A stretch of DNA of 16,336 nt from Bacteroidota bacterium (GCA_022708585.1 JAKIYJ010000008.1:1-16336), one strand, 5' to 3'; counted from the stretch's first letter, positions 1-8,088 are shown. The notes: generated by a model not told the origin, from the letters alone. Numbers and translations: made by a program.

Positions 1-24
1 TCCACAGCGGTGATTTTTCTTTTC

Positions 25-59
25 GCACTTTTCTTTGTATGGCAGACAAAGAAAAGTGC
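25..59. repeat. REP-like perfect palindrome (14-bp stem, 7-nt loop)
   Basis: Positions 25-38 (GCACTTTTCTTTGT) are perfectly complementary to 46-59, with loop ATGGCAG at 39-45. A T-run (64-70) follows on the + strand, so the hairpin could terminate a gene that ends left of the window. Its perfect, fairly GC-flanked stem in a very AT-rich spacer also suits a REP-type repetitive palindrome. It sits where the left end of the neighbouring interspersed repeat would be expected. The symmetry is seen directly; the role is inferred. Confidence 0.6.
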
Positions 60-64
60 ATAAA

Positions 65-153
65 TTTTTTGATAAAATAATCAATTTGGTAGATAAATTA
101 ATTAAAAATATAGATAAATTTAATGAAATTTTGATTTATAGACTTTTCGAAGT
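65..153 (+). repeat. Interspersed AT-rich element, copy 1 (left end missing)
   Basis: This is the first of three related intergenic copies (others at 4630-4755 and 12714-12834), all in the same orientation. The 34-nt core at 90-123 is identical to 4692-4725 and differs at one base from 12772-12805. The right end GACTTTTCGAAGT (141-153) is the exact reverse complement of the left end of copy 2 (4630-4642). The left terminal repeat is absent, and a perfect palindrome (25-59) takes its place. From here to the hairpin at 342 (154-341) I see no credible gene, only AT-rich sequence and one 29-codon ORF (200-289) that I do not trust. Confidence 0.65.
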
Positions 154-341
154 AGATTCATAATTAAAAAAAAATTTAAATTTTGTTAGCATACTTTTAA
201 TGAGTAAAATTATTTTTTTTGTGAATAGTATTTTATATAAAAAAAAATATTATTTTTGTAACGAATTTTACATGCTTGTTGTGTGTTAAAATTTTTTCAT
301 GATTTTTTTTTTAAATTTATTTATTAAATTATTTTAATTAG

Positions 342-370
342 TAAAGAGGGGGGGGAAACCCCCTTCTTTA
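342..370 (+). promoter_or_regulatory. Stable G/C-core hairpin upstream of tyrS (terminator or leader structure)
   Basis: Bases 342-353 pair with 359-370 in a 12-bp stem containing one G-U pair and five consecutive G-C pairs, closed by loop GGAAA. A run of eight G (348-355) faces five C (359-363). The tract TTTAATTATTTAATAGTTTT follows, which is T-rich but not a clean U-run. The hairpin ends 44 nt before the tyrS start. It lies upstream of the putative -7 box at 384, so it is more likely the end of an upstream transcript than a tyrS leader. An attenuator role is possible only if transcription starts further left. Confidence 0.5.
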
Positions 371-383
371 TTTAATTATTTAA

Positions 384-391
384 TAGTTTTG
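384..391 (+). promoter_or_regulatory. Putative Bacteroidota -7 box for tyrS
   Basis: TAGTTTTG fits the TAnnTTTG -7 consensus of Bacteroidota primary sigma promoters and lies 23 nt before the chosen tyrS ATG. I see no matching TTTG -33 element about 19 nt upstream, where the hairpin arm lies. The call therefore rests on one box and its position. Similar boxes occur at nearly the same distance before the ABC-F gene and ruvX. Confidence 0.4.
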
Positions 392-414
392 TGTTAAAAT
401 TCAAAAAAACACTT

Positions 415-1701
415 ATGAAAGATTTTATAGAAGAATTGAAATGGCGAGGTATGTTGCAGGATTGTACCCCTGAAAGTTTCGATTTGCTTAACAAAGGAGA
501 GGTAATAACTGGATATTTAGGCATTGACCCTACGGGAGATTCTTTACATATAGGACATCTGGTATCTATAATGATGTTAAAGCATTTTCAATTATGTGGA
601 CATAAGCCAATTGTTTTGCTTGGTGGTGCGACAGGTATGATCGGGGACCCTTCTGGAAAGTTGGAAGAACGCAAACTTTTAGATGAAAATACTTTAAGAC
701 ACAATGAAAACTGTATTAAAAAACAATTAATGAAATTTCTTGACTTTGAATCCGATATGCCTAATAAAGCTTTACTTGTTAATAACTATGACTGGATGAG
801 TAAATGGACATTTCTTGATTTTATAAGAGATATAGGCAAACATATCACAGTTAATTATATGATAGCTAAAGATTCTGTAAAGAAAAGATTGGAAACGGGT
901 ATTTCTTTTACTGAATTTTCGTATCAATTAGTACAGGCTTATGATTACTTTTATTTATACAATAATAATGGATGTAAATTACAAATAGGAGGTGCTGATC
1001 AATGGGGGAATATAACTACTGGCATTGAACTTATCAGAAGAAAATGCGGAGGTGAAGCATCTGGCATTACATGCCCACTTATAACAAAAAGTGATGGTAA
1101 AAAATTTGGCAAAACAGAAGAAGGAAACGTGTGGTTAGATGCGAGCAAAACTTCTCCTTATAAATTTTATCAATTCTGGATAAATTGTTCTGATGAGGAT
1201 GCTGCCCATTATATTAAAATTTTTACTTTACTTAAAAAAGAAGAAATAGAAGAAATAATAAAGAAACATAATGAATCACCTCATTTAAGGATATTACAAA
1301 AAACACTGGCAGAAGAATTAACAAACATTGTGCATTCGAAAGATGATACAGAAACTTGTGTTAAAGCATCAAACTTATTATTTGGGAAAAACAGTTTTGA
1401 AAATTTGAAGGAATTATCAGAAGATTTGTTTTTACAAGTTTTTGAAGGTGTACCACAATTTCCCATTTCAAGTGATATATTAGAAAATGAAGGTATAAAT
1501 ATTATTGAGTTGTTGTCTGAAAAAGCCAAAATATTTTCCAGCAAAAGTGAGGCAAAGAGAGTTTTAAAAGATGGAGGAGTACAAATCAACAAGCGTAAAG
1601 TAGATGAATCTATTTATATTAATACAAATTATTTACTTAATAATAAGTATATACTTGTACAAATTGGGAAAAAAAATTTTTATATTATTTATAAAATATA
1701 A
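415..1701 (+). CDS. tyrS: Tyrosyl-tRNA synthetase
   Basis: This class I aminoacyl-tRNA synthetase charges tRNA-Tyr with tyrosine in the cytosol. The 428-residue product is the usual length for bacterial TyrRS. It has the ATP-binding HIGH motif (residues 45-48, in GDSLHIGHL), the tyrosine-pocket/Rossmann segment GGADQWGNI (about 192-200), the KMSKS-equivalent KFGKT (230-234), and a C-terminal S4 RNA-binding domain (about 360-428, with [17 protein letters not shown]). An in-frame GTG at 391 would add eight residues, but it overlaps the putative -7 box, and [12 protein letters not shown] is the normal N-terminus of the family, so I start at the ATG at 415. The gene converges on lepA with only 18 nt between stop codons and no hairpin there, so the two transcripts probably overlap at their 3' ends. 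Confidence 0.97.
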   Translation: MKDFIEELKWRGMLQDCTPESFDLLNKGEVITGYLGIDPTGDSLHIGHLVSIMMLKHFQLCGHKPIVLLGGATGMIGDPSGKLEERKLLDENTLRHNENCIKKQLMKFLDFESDMPNKALLVNNYDWMSKWTFLDFIRDIGKHITVNYMIAKDSVKKRLETGISFTEFSYQLVQAYDYFYLYNNNGCKLQIGGADQWGNITTGIELIRRKCGGEASGITCPLITKSDGKKFGKTEEGNVWLDASKTSPYKFYQFWINCSDEDAAHYIKIFTLLKKEEIEEIIKKHNESPHLRILQKTLAEELTNIVHSKDDTETCVKASNLLFGKNSFENLKELSEDLFLQVFEGVPQFPISSDILENEGINIIELLSEKAKIFSSKSEAKRVLKDGGVQINKRKVDESIYINTNYLLNNKYILVQIGKKNFYIIYKI

Positions 1702-1719
1702 ATAAATTTATATTTTTTA

Positions 1720-3507
1720 TCAATCACGTTTCAGTACAGCCATAAAAGCAGATTGAGGTACTTCAACATTACCAATTTGTCGCATACGTTTTTTACCTTT
1801 TTTCTGTTTTTCTAAAAGTTTACGTTTACGAGTAATATCACCTCCATAACATTTAGCAGTAACGTCTTTACGGACAGGTTTAATAGTTTCTCGGGCAATA
1901 ATTTTTGAACCTATTGCGGCTTGAATAGCTATTTCAAATTGTTGACGGGGTATAAGTTCTTTAAGTTTTACACAAATTTTTCTACCAAATTCATAAGCAT
2001 TACCCTTATGTATAAGGGTGCTGAGGGCATCGACCATTTCTCCATTAAGTAAAATATCGAGTCTTACAAGGTCAGCTTTTTGAAAACTTGATTGATAATA
2101 ATCGAATGAAGCATACCCGCGTGAAATACTTTTTAGTTTATCATAAAAATCGAAAACTATTTCACTCAATGGCATTTCGCAAGTAAGTTCAACTCTATCG
2201 CTTGAAAGATAGACTTGATTTTTCAAAATGCCCCTTTTTTCAATTACAAGTTTCATAACATTGCCTATATATTCGGTTTTTGTTATAATTTGAGCCATAA
2301 TATATGGTTCTTCTACATGGTCAATATAGTTAGGAGCCGGCATACCTGATGGATTATGTACTTCAATAATATTGCCTTTTGTATCAAAGACCCTGTACAT
2401 AACATTAGGTACGGTAGTAATTACATCCATATCAAACTCTCTGTCCAGGCGTTCTTGAGTGATTTCCATGTGTAACAAACCAAGGAATCCGCATCTAAAG
2501 CCAAAACCCAAAGCAATTGATGATTCGGGTTCCCAGGTAAGAGAAGCATCATTAAGTTGTAATTTTTCCATTGAACTTCTAAGTTCTTCGTAATCATCTG
2601 CATCAACTGGATAGACGCCGGCAAAGACCATAGGTTTCACATCTTCAAAACCGGCGATTCCCTTTTCACAAGGGTTATCGACATGAGTAATAGTATCACC
2701 AACTTTAACTTCTTTTGCCTGTTTAATTCCTGAAATTATATAGCCCACTTCTCCTGCTGAAACAGTTTCAACAGGCTCCATATTTAGCCCAAGAAAACCA
2801 ATTTCATCTGCATTATATTCTTTTCCTGTTGCCACAAACTTAACATAATCATTGGTCTTTATTTGTCCATTAAAAACTCTAAAATAAGCAATAATACCAC
2901 GAAAGGGATTAAAAACGGAATCAAAAATAAGAGCCTGTAAAGGAGCATTAATATCTCCCTGAGGAGGATTAATTTTTTTAACAATAGATTCAAGAATTTT
3001 ATCTACTCCATAACCTGTTTTAGCACTTGCAAGAATAATTTCATCTTGTTTACAACCGAGTAAATCAACAATCTGGTCACCAACTTCATCAGGCATTGCA
3101 TTATCCATATCAATTTTATTAAGTACAGGAATAATATGAAGGTTATGTTCCATAGCAAGATAAAGATTTGAAATAGTTTGTGCCTGAACACCTTGCGTAG
3201 CGTCAACAACAAGCAAAGCCCCTTCACAGGCGGCTATTGCCCTTGAAACTTCATAAGAAAAATCAACATGACCAGGTGTGTCAATAAGATTCAAATAATA
3301 TTCTGTACCTTCAAAATTATAGACCATTCGTATAGCATGACTTTTAATAGTAATGCCTCGTTCTCTTTCCAAATCCATATTATCAAGTATCTGATTCTGC
3401 TTTTGTCTTTCAGAAATTGTCCCTGTAAATTCCAGCAATCTATCAGCCAGAGTACTTTTCCCATGGTCTATATGAGCAATAATGCAAAAATTTCGTATAT
3501 TTTTCAT
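1720..3507 (-). CDS. lepA: Elongation factor 4 (LepA), ribosome-associated GTPase
   Basis: LepA/EF4 is a translational GTPase that binds the ribosome and helps at stalled or mis-translocated states and in subunit assembly. At 595 residues it has the family length. Visible motifs: G1 AHIDHGKST (11-19), switch I with RERGITIKS (49-57), G3 DTPGH (76-80), G4 NKID (131-134), then the EF-G-like domains and the LepA-specific C-terminus. It ends in a typical basic tail with [13 protein letters not shown]. The start [19 protein letters not shown] is canonical. A textbook promoter (3516-3546) lies immediately upstream and leaves almost no 5' leader. The coiled-coil gene ends 65 bp upstream on the same strand, but the strong promoter suggests that lepA is transcribed independently. 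Confidence 0.97.
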   Translation of the reverse strand: MKNIRNFCIIAHIDHGKSTLADRLLEFTGTISERQKQNQILDNMDLERERGITIKSHAIRMVYNFEGTEYYLNLIDTPGHVDFSYEVSRAIAACEGALLVVDATQGVQAQTISNLYLAMEHNLHIIPVLNKIDMDNAMPDEVGDQIVDLLGCKQDEIILASAKTGYGVDKILESIVKKINPPQGDINAPLQALIFDSVFNPFRGIIAYFRVFNGQIKTNDYVKFVATGKEYNADEIGFLGLNMEPVETVSAGEVGYIISGIKQAKEVKVGDTITHVDNPCEKGIAGFEDVKPMVFAGVYPVDADDYEELRSSMEKLQLNDASLTWEPESSIALGFGFRCGFLGLLHMEITQERLDREFDMDVITTVPNVMYRVFDTKGNIIEVHNPSGMPAPNYIDHVEEPYIMAQIITKTEYIGNVMKLVIEKRGILKNQVYLSSDRVELTCEMPLSEIVFDFYDKLKSISRGYASFDYYQSSFQKADLVRLDILLNGEMVDALSTLIHKGNAYEFGRKICVKLKELIPRQQFEIAIQAAIGSKIIARETIKPVRKDVTAKCYGGDITRKRKLLEKQKKGKKRMRQIGNVEVPQSAFMAVLKRD

Positions 3508-3515
3508 TTGGAAAG

Positions 3516-3546
3516 CAAAAGTACAATATTGCTTTCAACTCTCAAA
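3516..3546 (-). promoter_or_regulatory. Bacteroidota-type promoter of lepA (TTTG-N19-TACTTTTG)
   Basis: Read on the minus strand, TTTG (3546-3543) is followed by exactly 19 nt and then TACTTTTG (3523-3516), a perfect match to the Bacteroidota consensus TTTG-N19-TAnnTTTG. Only 8 nt separate the box from the lepA ATG. The transcript should therefore have a very short leader or be nearly leaderless, with no room for a Shine-Dalgarno site. Confidence 0.65.
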
Positions 3547-3572
3547 AAAAAATAAATAAATGAAATTTATTT

Positions 3573-4451
3573 TTATTCAGCCTGATTTTCTTTCTCAGAA
3601 ATTATCTTGTTGACAAGTCCATTAATTTCATCTATTTTTTGATGAATATTATCAATTAATTTATTGTGATTTTCTTGAAAAGCAGTTATCTGTTCTGCAT
3701 TATATTTTTTACACTCATTTATTTCATTTTCAACTTGTGATTTAGTTTGACTGATGATACTGTGAACCTCGGTAATACGTTCATTCAACAAATTGTGAGT
3801 TTCATTAATTCTTGCATTCAGTTCTTCGTTAAAGCTATTTAATTTATTATTAAAATTATTATCAATCTGATTTAGATTACCAGATAATTCTTGATTTTTC
3901 TGCGAAAGGTCTACAATTTTACTAAGTTCATCTGCTAATTTTGTTTGAAATTCATTATTAACTTCCTGTAATTGTTTAATAGATTCATTTAATTTTTGTA
4001 TTGCTTCTGCATCAGCATTAATCAAATTTTTTAAACTATTAATTTTTTTCTGCGATTTCCTGTATAACATAATAACTATTATAATAAATAATATTCCTGC
4101 AATACCTGTAATAAAAGCAGAACTTTTTATGATTTTTTTGTATTTTAAAAAACGTTTATTTGTATCATCCAGATATTTCCACAGTTTAACATCAGTATCT
4201 TTATTTACTTTTTCTAATTCTGATAAACCATTTTTATTGCTTTGACATAATGTTTTGATTTCATTTAACGATTGCTGCATAGTTTTTATCTCTTTTGCAA
4301 CATCGTTTTTAAATTGATAATTGTCCTGTTTTAAAGTTTTTAGTTCTTTGTTGATTGTAGAAATATTCTCATTTTCGTAAGTTTGAGAAAATACATTTAT
4401 GCAACAGCAACAAGTAAATGTAATAAAAAAATAAGATATTGTTTTTTTCAT
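3573..4451 (-). CDS. Coiled-coil, single-pass membrane protein of unknown function
   Basis: I do not recognise a named family for this 292-residue protein. Residues 1-22 look like a signal peptide: MKKTISYFFITF, then four consecutive cysteines (14-17), ending FSQ, with Q the common +1 residue in Bacteroidota. A heptad-rich, Lys/Glu/Asn-rich coil spans about 28-107. One strong transmembrane segment is at about 108-130 (SAFITGIAGILFIIIVIMLY), followed by RKSQKK. A second long coiled coil spans about 136-290. If the signal is cleaved, the first coil is periplasmic and the second cytoplasmic. There is no catalytic motif and no clear lipobox. The layout suggests a tether or scaffold; a role at the envelope or in division is only a guess. 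The 3' end lies 65 bp before lepA. Two short overlapping inverted repeats (4461-4489) lie 10-38 nt upstream of its start. Confidence 0.85.
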   Translation of the reverse strand: MKKTISYFFITFTCCCCINVFSQTYENENISTINKELKTLKQDNYQFKNDVAKEIKTMQQSLNEIKTLCQSNKNGLSELEKVNKDTDVKLWKYLDDTNKRFLKYKKIIKSSAFITGIAGILFIIIVIMLYRKSQKKINSLKNLINADAEAIQKLNESIKQLQEVNNEFQTKLADELSKIVDLSQKNQELSGNLNQIDNNFNNKLNSFNEELNARINETHNLLNERITEVHSIISQTKSQVENEINECKKYNAEQITAFQENHNKLIDNIHQKIDEINGLVNKIISEKENQAE

Positions 4452-4629
4452 AATAATTTTGTCAGTGATTATAGTGCTGACTCCGCACTTTTAAATTATT
4501 AAATAAAATTTTAATGTTAATTAATTGTTTTTGATTTTATATAATTAAATTATTTTAGGCAAATATAATAATTTTTTATATAAAAAAATGAATATTTAAA
4601 AAATATTTTAAAATATTTTTTAAGAGTTT
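4452..4629. other. AT-rich spacer upstream of the coiled-coil gene
   Basis: This non-coding stretch precedes the full repeat copy. It contains AGTGC-N7-GCACT (4473-4489) and GTCAG-N11-CTGAC (4461-4481). These share one base, so they could form only as alternatives, in the short leader of the minus-strand coiled-coil gene. The rest (4490-4629) is runs of A and T with no ORF, promoter match or strong hairpin that I can support. Confidence 0.4.
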
Positions 4630-4755
4630 ACTTCGAAAAGTCATTTTTATTTTGAATTATTTTTTTTGATAAAATAAATTAATTAATTTCATAGATAAAT
4701 TAATTAAAAATATAGATAAATTTAATTAGGATTCGATTTATAGATTTTTCAAAGT
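4630..4755 (+). repeat. Interspersed AT-rich element, copy 2 (both terminal inverted repeats)
   Basis: This is a 126-bp element bounded by ACTTCGAAAAGTC (4630-4642) and GATTTTTCAAAGT (4743-4755), which are inverted repeats matching at 11 of 13 positions. The 34-nt core (4692-4725) is identical to copy 1 and one base different from copy 3. The core holds two AGATAAATT units. It has no coding capacity, so it resembles a MITE or another non-autonomous or structural repeat. It ends 80 nt before the ABC-F start. I see no clear target-site duplication. Confidence 0.65.
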
Positions 4756-4802
4756 GGTCCCTTCTAATAAATATTCAATACTATCAACTATATAAAAATG
4801 TT

Positions 4803-4810
4803 TACTTTTG
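4803..4810 (+). promoter_or_regulatory. Putative -7 box for the ABC-F gene
   Basis: TACTTTTG matches TAnnTTTG and lies 25 nt before the ATG at 4836. No TTTG is visible 19-21 nt upstream. The neighbouring interspersed repeat ends 47 nt upstream of the box, so the element abuts but does not include this promoter. Confidence 0.4.
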
Positions 4811-4835
4811 TAGTTTTCATTGAAGTCTGTGTATA

Positions 4836-6788
4836 ATGATTTCTATTAACAATATTTCTATACATTTTACTGGTATTGATTTATTTAACAACGTTTCATT
4901 TAATATAAAAGATCGAGACAGGATTGGATTAGTTGGCAAAAATGGTGCAGGAAAAACCACTCTGCTTAATATTATTTCAGGAAATATAGAGCCTGAAACT
5001 GGCAATGTCAATATTCCTAATGATTATTCTATTGGATTTCTTCCTCAGGAAATACATATTACAAGTCGAAAAACCATTTACAATGAAGCTATTACTGCTT
5101 TTCATCAAGCATTAGAGATAGAACAGAATATTAAGCAATACACTAAAGAAATATCACAACGTACTGATTATGATTCTCGTGATTATATGAATATTATCTC
5201 TTTACTTAATGATGCTTCAGATAAATTTTCCATTTTAGGTGGTAATAATATGCATGAAAATACTGAAAAAGTATTAACAGGTTTAGGTTTTACAAGAGAT
5301 GACTTTACGCGGTCGATAAAAGAATTTAGTGGGGGCTGGCAAATGAGAGTTGAGCTTGCTAAAATTTTGCTTCAAAAGCCCAATCTTATTTTACTTGATG
5401 AGCCTACCAATCATCTTGATATTGAATCAATTCAATGGTTAGAAGAATTTCTGTCTTCTTATAAGGGATCTGTTATTGTAGTATCACACGACAGAGCATT
5501 TCTTGATAATGTAACTAATAGAACTATTGAAATTTCCAATGGTAAAATTTACGATTATAAGGCAAATTATTCTTTATATGTTGAGCAACGTAAGGCATTG
5601 CTTGAGCAACAGGAAGCAGCTTATAACAATCAACAAAAAATGATAGCCGACATAGAAGATTTTATTGAAAAATTTAGATATAAACCCACAAAAGCAAAAC
5701 AAGTGCAATCAAGAATTAAGATGCTCGATAAACTTGAAAGGCTACAAATTGACAATATCGAAAATTCAACAATTCATTTTCGTTTTCATCCCGCTCCACA
5801 TTGTGGTAAAGTGGTTTTTGAGGCTACTGAATTAACAAAAAAATTTGGTGAACAAACTGTTATCGATAATATAAATATTTCGATATTAAATCATGATTTT
5901 ATTGCTTTTGTAGGTAAAAACGGGGAAGGCAAAACTACACTTTCTCGAATTATTGCTGGCGATTTATTTCCTACTTCGGGAACAATAAAACACGGACATA
6001 ATGTACAAATAGGGTATTATGGCCAGAACCAGGCCGAAATGCTTGACCCTGAAAAAACTGTATTTCAAACCATTGATGATATTGCAACTGGTGAATTACG
6101 AACTAAAATTAGAAATATCCTTGGTAGTTTCCTTTTCAGTGGCGAAAGTATTGATAAAAAAGTCAAGGTGCTTTCGGGTGGTGAAAAATCAAGACTTGCA
6201 TTGGCCAGATTACTGTTTCAGCCAACAAATCTTTTAATCCTTGATGAACCTACAAATCATCTTGACATGCTTTCAAAAGATGTTTTGAAAAATGCTTTAT
6301 TGCAATATGATGGTACATTAGTTATAGTATCACATGATCGTGACTTTTTGCAGGGACTTACCAATAAAGTTTTTGAATTCAAAAATCATAATATTAAAGA
6401 ATATATTGGAGATGTTTATGACTTTCTGAATTCGCGAAAAATCGCATCTTTTAAAGAACTTGAAAACAACAAAAAAAAGAAAAAAGTTGAAACAATTGAA
6501 GATAAATCATTACAAAAGAAATTATGGTTAAAAAAGAAAAGTAAAGAAAAAGAAGAAAGAAATCTCATCATAAAAATTTCAACAATCGAAAATAAAATAA
6601 ATGATTGTGAATCAAGAATAAATGAAATGGATAAAATTTTAATGGATCCATTAAAATATAAAGATGCTTTATCTCAAAAAGGGATATTTGAAAATTATCA
6701 AAAAATTAAGGCAGAGCTCGATGATTTGGTTACAACATGGGATAAATTACTTATAGAACTTGAAAAAATAAAGACAGAGCAAGAATAA
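4836..6788 (+). CDS. ABC-F family ATPase (ribosome-associated, Uup/YdiF-like)
   Basis: ABC-F proteins have two ABC ATPase domains and no membrane part; known members act at the ribosomal E site. This 650-residue protein has Walker A GKNGAGKT (34-41), signature SGGWQ (165-169), Walker B LILLDEPTNHLD (184-195, catalytic E189) and switch H218 in domain 1. Domain 2 has Walker A GKNGEGKT (360-367), signature SGGEK (447-451) and Walker B LLILDEPTNHLD (466-477, E471). The inter-domain linker (about 240-315) is the charged P-site-tRNA interaction region. A lysine-rich stretch (544-570) leads into a C-terminal coiled coil (to about 650), as in Uup/YdiF types. All catalytic residues are intact. Whether it is a housekeeping factor or an antibiotic-resistance type cannot be told from motifs. 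It converges on the prenyl synthase gene with a 17-nt gap. Confidence 0.93.
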   Translation: MISINNISIHFTGIDLFNNVSFNIKDRDRIGLVGKNGAGKTTLLNIISGNIEPETGNVNIPNDYSIGFLPQEIHITSRKTIYNEAITAFHQALEIEQNIKQYTKEISQRTDYDSRDYMNIISLLNDASDKFSILGGNNMHENTEKVLTGLGFTRDDFTRSIKEFSGGWQMRVELAKILLQKPNLILLDEPTNHLDIESIQWLEEFLSSYKGSVIVVSHDRAFLDNVTNRTIEISNGKIYDYKANYSLYVEQRKALLEQQEAAYNNQQKMIADIEDFIEKFRYKPTKAKQVQSRIKMLDKLERLQIDNIENSTIHFRFHPAPHCGKVVFEATELTKKFGEQTVIDNINISILNHDFIAFVGKNGEGKTTLSRIIAGDLFPTSGTIKHGHNVQIGYYGQNQAEMLDPEKTVFQTIDDIATGELRTKIRNILGSFLFSGESIDKKVKVLSGGEKSRLALARLLFQPTNLLILDEPTNHLDMLSKDVLKNALLQYDGTLVIVSHDRDFLQGLTNKVFEFKNHNIKEYIGDVYDFLNSRKIASFKELENNKKKKKVETIEDKSLQKKLWLKKKSKEKEERNLIIKISTIENKINDCESRINEMDKILMDPLKYKDALSQKGIFENYQKIKAELDDLVTTWDKLLIELEKIKTEQE

Positions 6789-6805
6789 ATCAAGTTAAAG
6801 TTAAT

Positions 6806-7780
6806 TTATACAGTTCTATTAATTAAATCTTTTATAAAATTTTTGATAAAATCTTTAGCATCAAGGCGTATATTTATAGAATCAATAATAGCCAGGGCTT
6901 CTTCAAAAAAGAGATGCTGTTTTAAATTTGTTTTTTCTTTAATTTTTAATACATTAAAAATTTCGAGTACAGAATTAATTTTATCTTCATTATTTATAAC
7001 ATTATCGGAATATAGTAAATTAAGTTTATTTTTTAATTTATCATCAGCATCATCATAAGATTTAACAAACAAATAAGTTTTTTTATTAGCCAGAATATCA
7101 CCACCTGTTTTTTTACCGAATGTATTTTCATCGCCATAGGCATCAAGTAAATCATCCTGTATTTGAAAAGCCATACCCGTTTTAATACCAAGTTGATAAA
7201 ATTTTTGTTGTGTTTCTATATCGGCACCACCAGCAATAGCGCCCATTTGTAATGAGGCTGCAATCAAAACTGATGTTTTTAACCTTATCATATTAAGATA
7301 TTCAGTTTCTGAAACATAAGATTGAGTTTCAAAATCTTTATCATACTGTTGCCCTTCACAAACTTCTATAGCGGTTTTAGAAAAAAGTTCCAGTAAATTC
7401 TGAATAATTTCGGGGGAAGACTTGCTTAATTCTTTATATGCCATAGCAAACAAAACATCTCCAGATAAAATTGCAATATCTCTTCCCCACTTTTTAAATA
7501 TCGTTGGCATTCCACGTCTGATAGGAGCATTATCCATAATATCATCATGTAAAAGAGTGAAATTATGAAAGAGTTCTATTGAAATAGCGGCAGGTATTGC
7601 TTGTTCAATTTCACCGCAACATGCATCACAACTTATCAAACATAGTAAAGGACGCAGTTTTTTCCCCGATAACGACACAGTATAATGCACAGGCTCGTAT
7701 AAAGTATATGGAACATCTGGTATGTACAAATTTTTAAAAATATCATTTACTGTATTTATATAATATTCTTTATTTAACAT
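6806..7780 (-). CDS. Polyprenyl (short-chain isoprenyl) diphosphate synthase
   Basis: This trans-prenyltransferase condenses isopentenyl diphosphate with allylic diphosphates to supply quinone, carrier-lipid or other isoprenoid precursors. The 324-residue all-helical family is clear from GKKLRP (39-44), the first Asp-rich motif DDIMD (79-83) followed by RRG, and the second motif QIQDD (206-210) followed by the K-T pair near 223-225. An aromatic residue (F74) occupies the fifth position before the first Asp-rich motif, and the motif has no two-residue insertion. In known enzymes this pattern goes with short products (C15-C20) rather than long-chain octaprenyl products. Product length is inference. 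The start MLNKEYYINTVNDIF at 7780 is the only good one. The 308-bp spacer upstream separates it from the epimerase gene. Confidence 0.92.
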   Translation of the reverse strand: MLNKEYYINTVNDIFKNLYIPDVPYTLYEPVHYTVSLSGKKLRPLLCLISCDACCGEIEQAIPAAISIELFHNFTLLHDDIMDNAPIRRGMPTIFKKWGRDIAILSGDVLFAMAYKELSKSSPEIIQNLLELFSKTAIEVCEGQQYDKDFETQSYVSETEYLNMIRLKTSVLIAASLQMGAIAGGADIETQQKFYQLGIKTGMAFQIQDDLLDAYGDENTFGKKTGGDILANKKTYLFVKSYDDADDKLKNKLNLLYSDNVINNEDKINSVLEIFNVLKIKEKTNLKQHLFFEEALAIIDSINIRLDAKDFIKNFIKDLINRTV

Positions 7781-7807
7781 AATGCAATAATTGAGTTAGT
7801 AATTGTG

Positions 7808-7923
7808 AAAAAGTAAGAAATAAAAATCAAGTTATGGAAAATAATAATAAAATATCACTAAAATTAGAGTTTGTCTTTTTTATCACTTTAATTTACAATT
7901 TGATTTTTTTATGCCTTACTTTT
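7808..7923. repeat. Long imperfect inverted repeat upstream of the prenyl synthase gene
   Basis: Bases 7808-7833 are largely complementary to 7897-7923; both arms begin (from outside) with AAAAGTAAG and end with ATCAA. By eye, 22 of about 25 aligned positions match, plus a 2-nt gap. The spacer between the arms is 63 bp. The structure lies 28 nt upstream of the prenyl synthase start. It could be the two ends of a small decayed mobile element or a large hairpin in the leader. Part of the match comes from A-runs, so I am cautious. Confidence 0.35.
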
Positions 7924-8088
7924 ATATTTTATCAATGTTAAAATGATATTAATTATAGTTTGTCTATAATATCCGATTTCATCGTTATTTTCAGCCTTCA
8001 AATCAGTTTAGTACACTCCCGATTTTCAGGCTATCGAAACCTCGAACTCGAACATTCTGAAACAAACTCTTGACTTTATATACAGACA
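7924..8088. other. Spacer downstream of the epimerase gene, less AT-rich in part
   Basis: No standard gene is visible here. A 14-nt word at 7863-7876 recurs at 7952-7965 with one mismatch. Positions 7990-8060 are less AT-rich than the surroundings. On the minus strand a 28-codon ORF (8089-8003) starts at an ATG overlapping the epimerase stop in a TAATG arrangement. I cannot tell whether it is a coupled small gene, the decayed end of an older gene or an intergenic repeat. I find no tRNA cloverleaf and no strong terminator. Confidence 0.4.

Noticed and set aside
200..289. 29-codon ORF on the + strand upstream of tyrS
   Set aside because: It is built of A/T-rich codons in a spacer with homopolymer runs, has no recognisable motif and no clear start signal; ORFs this short are expected by chance here.
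283..401. Direct repeat GTGTTAAAATT at 283-293 and 391-401 on both sides of the G-run hairpin
   Set aside because: The 11-nt AT-rich word is not extended by further similarity, so it is not convincing as a target duplication.
1702..1719. Possible bidirectional terminator between tyrS and lepA
   Set aside because: The 18-nt gap is only A/T with no stem.
4461..4489. Alternative 5-bp hairpins in the leader of the coiled-coil gene, considered as a riboswitch-like switch
   Set aside because: The stems are only 5 bp and no conserved riboswitch core is present.
8030..8075. CGAAACCTCGAACTCGAAC looked like the T-arm of a tRNA on either strand
   Set aside because: No acceptor stem, anticodon arm or D-arm could be paired around it.
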